A stretch of 6,856 nt of DNA. Origin: Actinomycetes bacterium (GTDB lineage: Bacteria > Actinomycetota > Actinomycetes > Actinomycetales > Microbacteriaceae). The stretch lies in NCBI GenBank assembly GCA_023421635.1, contig JAEZSU010000391.1, positions 1-6,856 on the forward strand, written 5' to 3'. Shown in pieces: positions 5,765-6,856 of this stretch. The notes beneath the pieces were generated by a model. The model searched no databases and was not told where the DNA came from. It saw nothing but the letters and a program-made list of their open reading frames with translations. Every line of letters starts with the position of its first letter. Within the stretch, counting starts at the first letter, position 1. A program made the translations under genes and the position numbers.

Positions 5765-6676
5765 TCAGTCCAGCCCGTTCTCCGACAGCCAGGCCGCGGC
5801 GATGTCCGGGGTGGACTGCTGGTCCACCGTGCTCTGCACGTTCAGCGCGACGAGCCCCTCGGGGGTGAGCGCGGCGCTGACCGCATTGATGACGTCGGCG
5901 ATGTCGTCGGCGACGTCCGTGCTCACCAGCGGCACGACGTTCGAGGCGAGGAAGAGCGCCTTGGGGTCCGCCAGCACCACGAGGTCGTCCGTCTGGATGC
6001 GGGGATCCGCCGTGAAGACGTTCGCGACGTTGACCGTGCCCGCCACGAGGTCCTCAACCGTCGTGTCGCCGGTGGGCGAGAACGCGACGTCGACGCCGTA
6101 GGTCTCCTTCAGCCCCGTGGGGCCGTAGGGGCGCTCCGCGAGCTCCGGGGGCCCGCCCAGCGTGAGCGGCACGCTCACGCCGGCGAGGTCGGCGATGCTG
6201 GTCAGCCCGTTCTCCTGCGCGAACGCGGCGGTGACGGTGTAGGAGTCCTGGTCGGTGGCACTGGACTGGTCGAGCACCGTCAGGTTGTCCGGCAGCGCGT
6301 CCTGCAGCTGCGCGTAGACCTCGTCGGCGGCTCGGGCCTCGGTGTCGGGCTCGAAGTACTGCAGCAGGTTGCCGGTGTACTCCGGGAAGAGCGTGATGGC
6401 ACCGCTCTCGAGCTCCGGGATGTAGGCGTCGCGCTGCCCGATGCCGAACTGGCGCTCCACCGTGAATCCGGCGCCCTCGAGCGCCTGGGCGTAGATCTCG
6501 GCGATGATCTCGTTCGAGTAGTAGGACTGCGAACCCACGACGATCGTGCCGTCCTCGGCGGACGCGGACGGGGTGTCGAGCGGGTCGTTCGCGGCGCAGG
6601 CGGACAGGACGAGGGCGGTGGCGCCGAGCAGGGCGCCGACGGCGAGGCCGGCGCGGGTGCGTCGTGCGGTGAACAT
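5765..6676 (-). CDS. Substrate-binding lipoprotein of a glycine betaine/choline-type ABC importer
   Basis: A 303-residue lipoprotein that should sit on the outer face of the membrane and deliver a quaternary-amine osmoprotectant to its permease. The signal peptide has RRTR (5-8), a hydrophobic core (about 11-24) and a lipobox LSAC with Cys27 as the lipidated residue, then a Ser/Asp-rich tether. The mature part fits the ProX/OpuAC-like family: VVGSQSYYSNEIIAEIYAQAL (46-66), ELESGAITLFPEYTGN (88-103) with the family's PEYTG signature, and DSYTVTAAFA (144-153). Tyr52, Tyr53, Tyr100 and Tyr146 are candidates for the aromatic cage that holds betaine head groups; this is inference. GAGAGGA lies 5 bases before the ATG. 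It follows the permease gene by 27 bases and is the last gene of that operon. The exact ligand (betaine, choline, carnitine, proline betaine) is not decidable here. Confidence 0.92.
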   Translation of the reverse strand: MFTARRTRAGLAVGALLGATALVLSACAANDPLDTPSASAEDGTIVVGSQSYYSNEIIAEIYAQALEGAGFTVERQFGIGQRDAYIPELESGAITLFPEYTGNLLQYFEPDTEARAADEVYAQLQDALPDNLTVLDQSSATDQDSYTVTAAFAQENGLTSIADLAGVSVPLTLGGPPELAERPYGPTGLKETYGVDVAFSPTGDTTVEDLVAGTVNVANVFTADPRIQTDDLVVLADPKALFLASNVVPLVSTDVADDIADVINAVSAALTPEGLVALNVQSTVDQQSTPDIAAAWLSENGLD

Positions 6677-6681
6677 GGTGT

Positions 6682-6688
6682 TCCTCTC
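6682..6688 (-). promoter_or_regulatory. Ribosome binding site of the substrate-binding lipoprotein
   Basis: GAGAGGA on the minus strand, 5 bases before the ATG at 6674-6676. It lies in the 27-base gap after the permease stop and fixes the lipoprotein start. Confidence 0.7.
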
Positions 6689-6703
6689 TGGTGGGGGTAC
6701 GGC

Positions 6704-6856
6704 TCAGACGGTTGCGGGGACGGGTCTGCGGCGGGACACACCGCGGTCGGCACGGGCGGCGCGGAGCCCTGCGGGCACGGCCGCACGCTGGGCGAGGGCG
6801 AGCAGGCCGTCGAGGGCCAGCGCGAGCGCGGCGACCAGCAGTGCGCCGCCGAGCAC
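6704..6856 (-). CDS. ABC importer permease, C-terminal end only (partial)
   Basis: The last 50 residues of a gene that enters from the right edge. A hydrophobic segment, GGALLVAALALALDGLLALA, is followed by a basic Arg/Pro-rich tail. This ending, a membrane helix with LDGLLAL then a short positive cytoplasmic tail, is typical of ProW/OpuB-type permeases of betaine/choline importers as I remember them. The downstream lipoprotein of that importer class supports the call. The EAA loop that docks the ATPase lies outside the window. The start, any partner permease and the ATPase gene are presumably further right in the same operon. Confidence 0.8.
   Translation of the reverse strand: MLGGALLVAALALALDGLLALAQRAAVPAGLRAARADRGVSRRRPVPATV

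Overview
The window reads as ordinary chromosome from a very GC-rich actinobacterium, most likely a member of Microbacteriaceae (for example Microbacterium). The family placement is inference. It rests on the strong GC bias, the tRNA-Gln/glmU/prs linkage (I recall the same neighbours in Mycobacterium tuberculosis, unchecked), hairpins without a U tract where terminators are expected, and several starts that look leaderless. No phage, transposon, CRISPR array or obvious island is visible.

Left part, all on the minus strand and transcribed right to left: a tRNA-Gln(UUG) at 2681-2752, then glmU, then prs, ending in a strong hairpin at 141-174. tRNA and glmU are separated by one base, and glmU and prs overlap by 26 bases, so this is probably one transcription unit. 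GlmU makes UDP-GlcNAc for peptidoglycan. Prs makes PRPP for nucleotides, histidine, tryptophan, NAD and, in actinobacteria, the cell-envelope arabinose donor. A further minus-strand gene may begin at base 30 and leave the window on the left. It has a good ribosome binding site but only ten visible codons.

Middle part, on the plus strand: a MarR-family regulator (2821-3318), a small membrane protein of unknown function coupled to it by an ATGA overlap (3315-3833), and an ABC-F ATPase (3926-5722) with its own promoter-like element. Both the MarR and the ABC-F genes have a -10-like hexamer ending exactly seven bases before the start codon, the arrangement expected for leaderless mRNAs.

Right part, on the minus strand and convergent with the ABC-F gene across a hairpin: the last two genes of a compatible-solute ABC importer, a truncated permease (6704-6856) followed by its substrate-binding lipoprotein (5765-6676). 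The rest of that operon lies beyond the right edge.

I see no clear new multi-gene system. The points most worth a second look are the one-base tRNA-Gln/glmU junction, which could produce a leaderless glmU mRNA by tRNA processing, the MarR/membrane protein/ABC-F neighbourhood, and an excess of the hexamer GGATGC.
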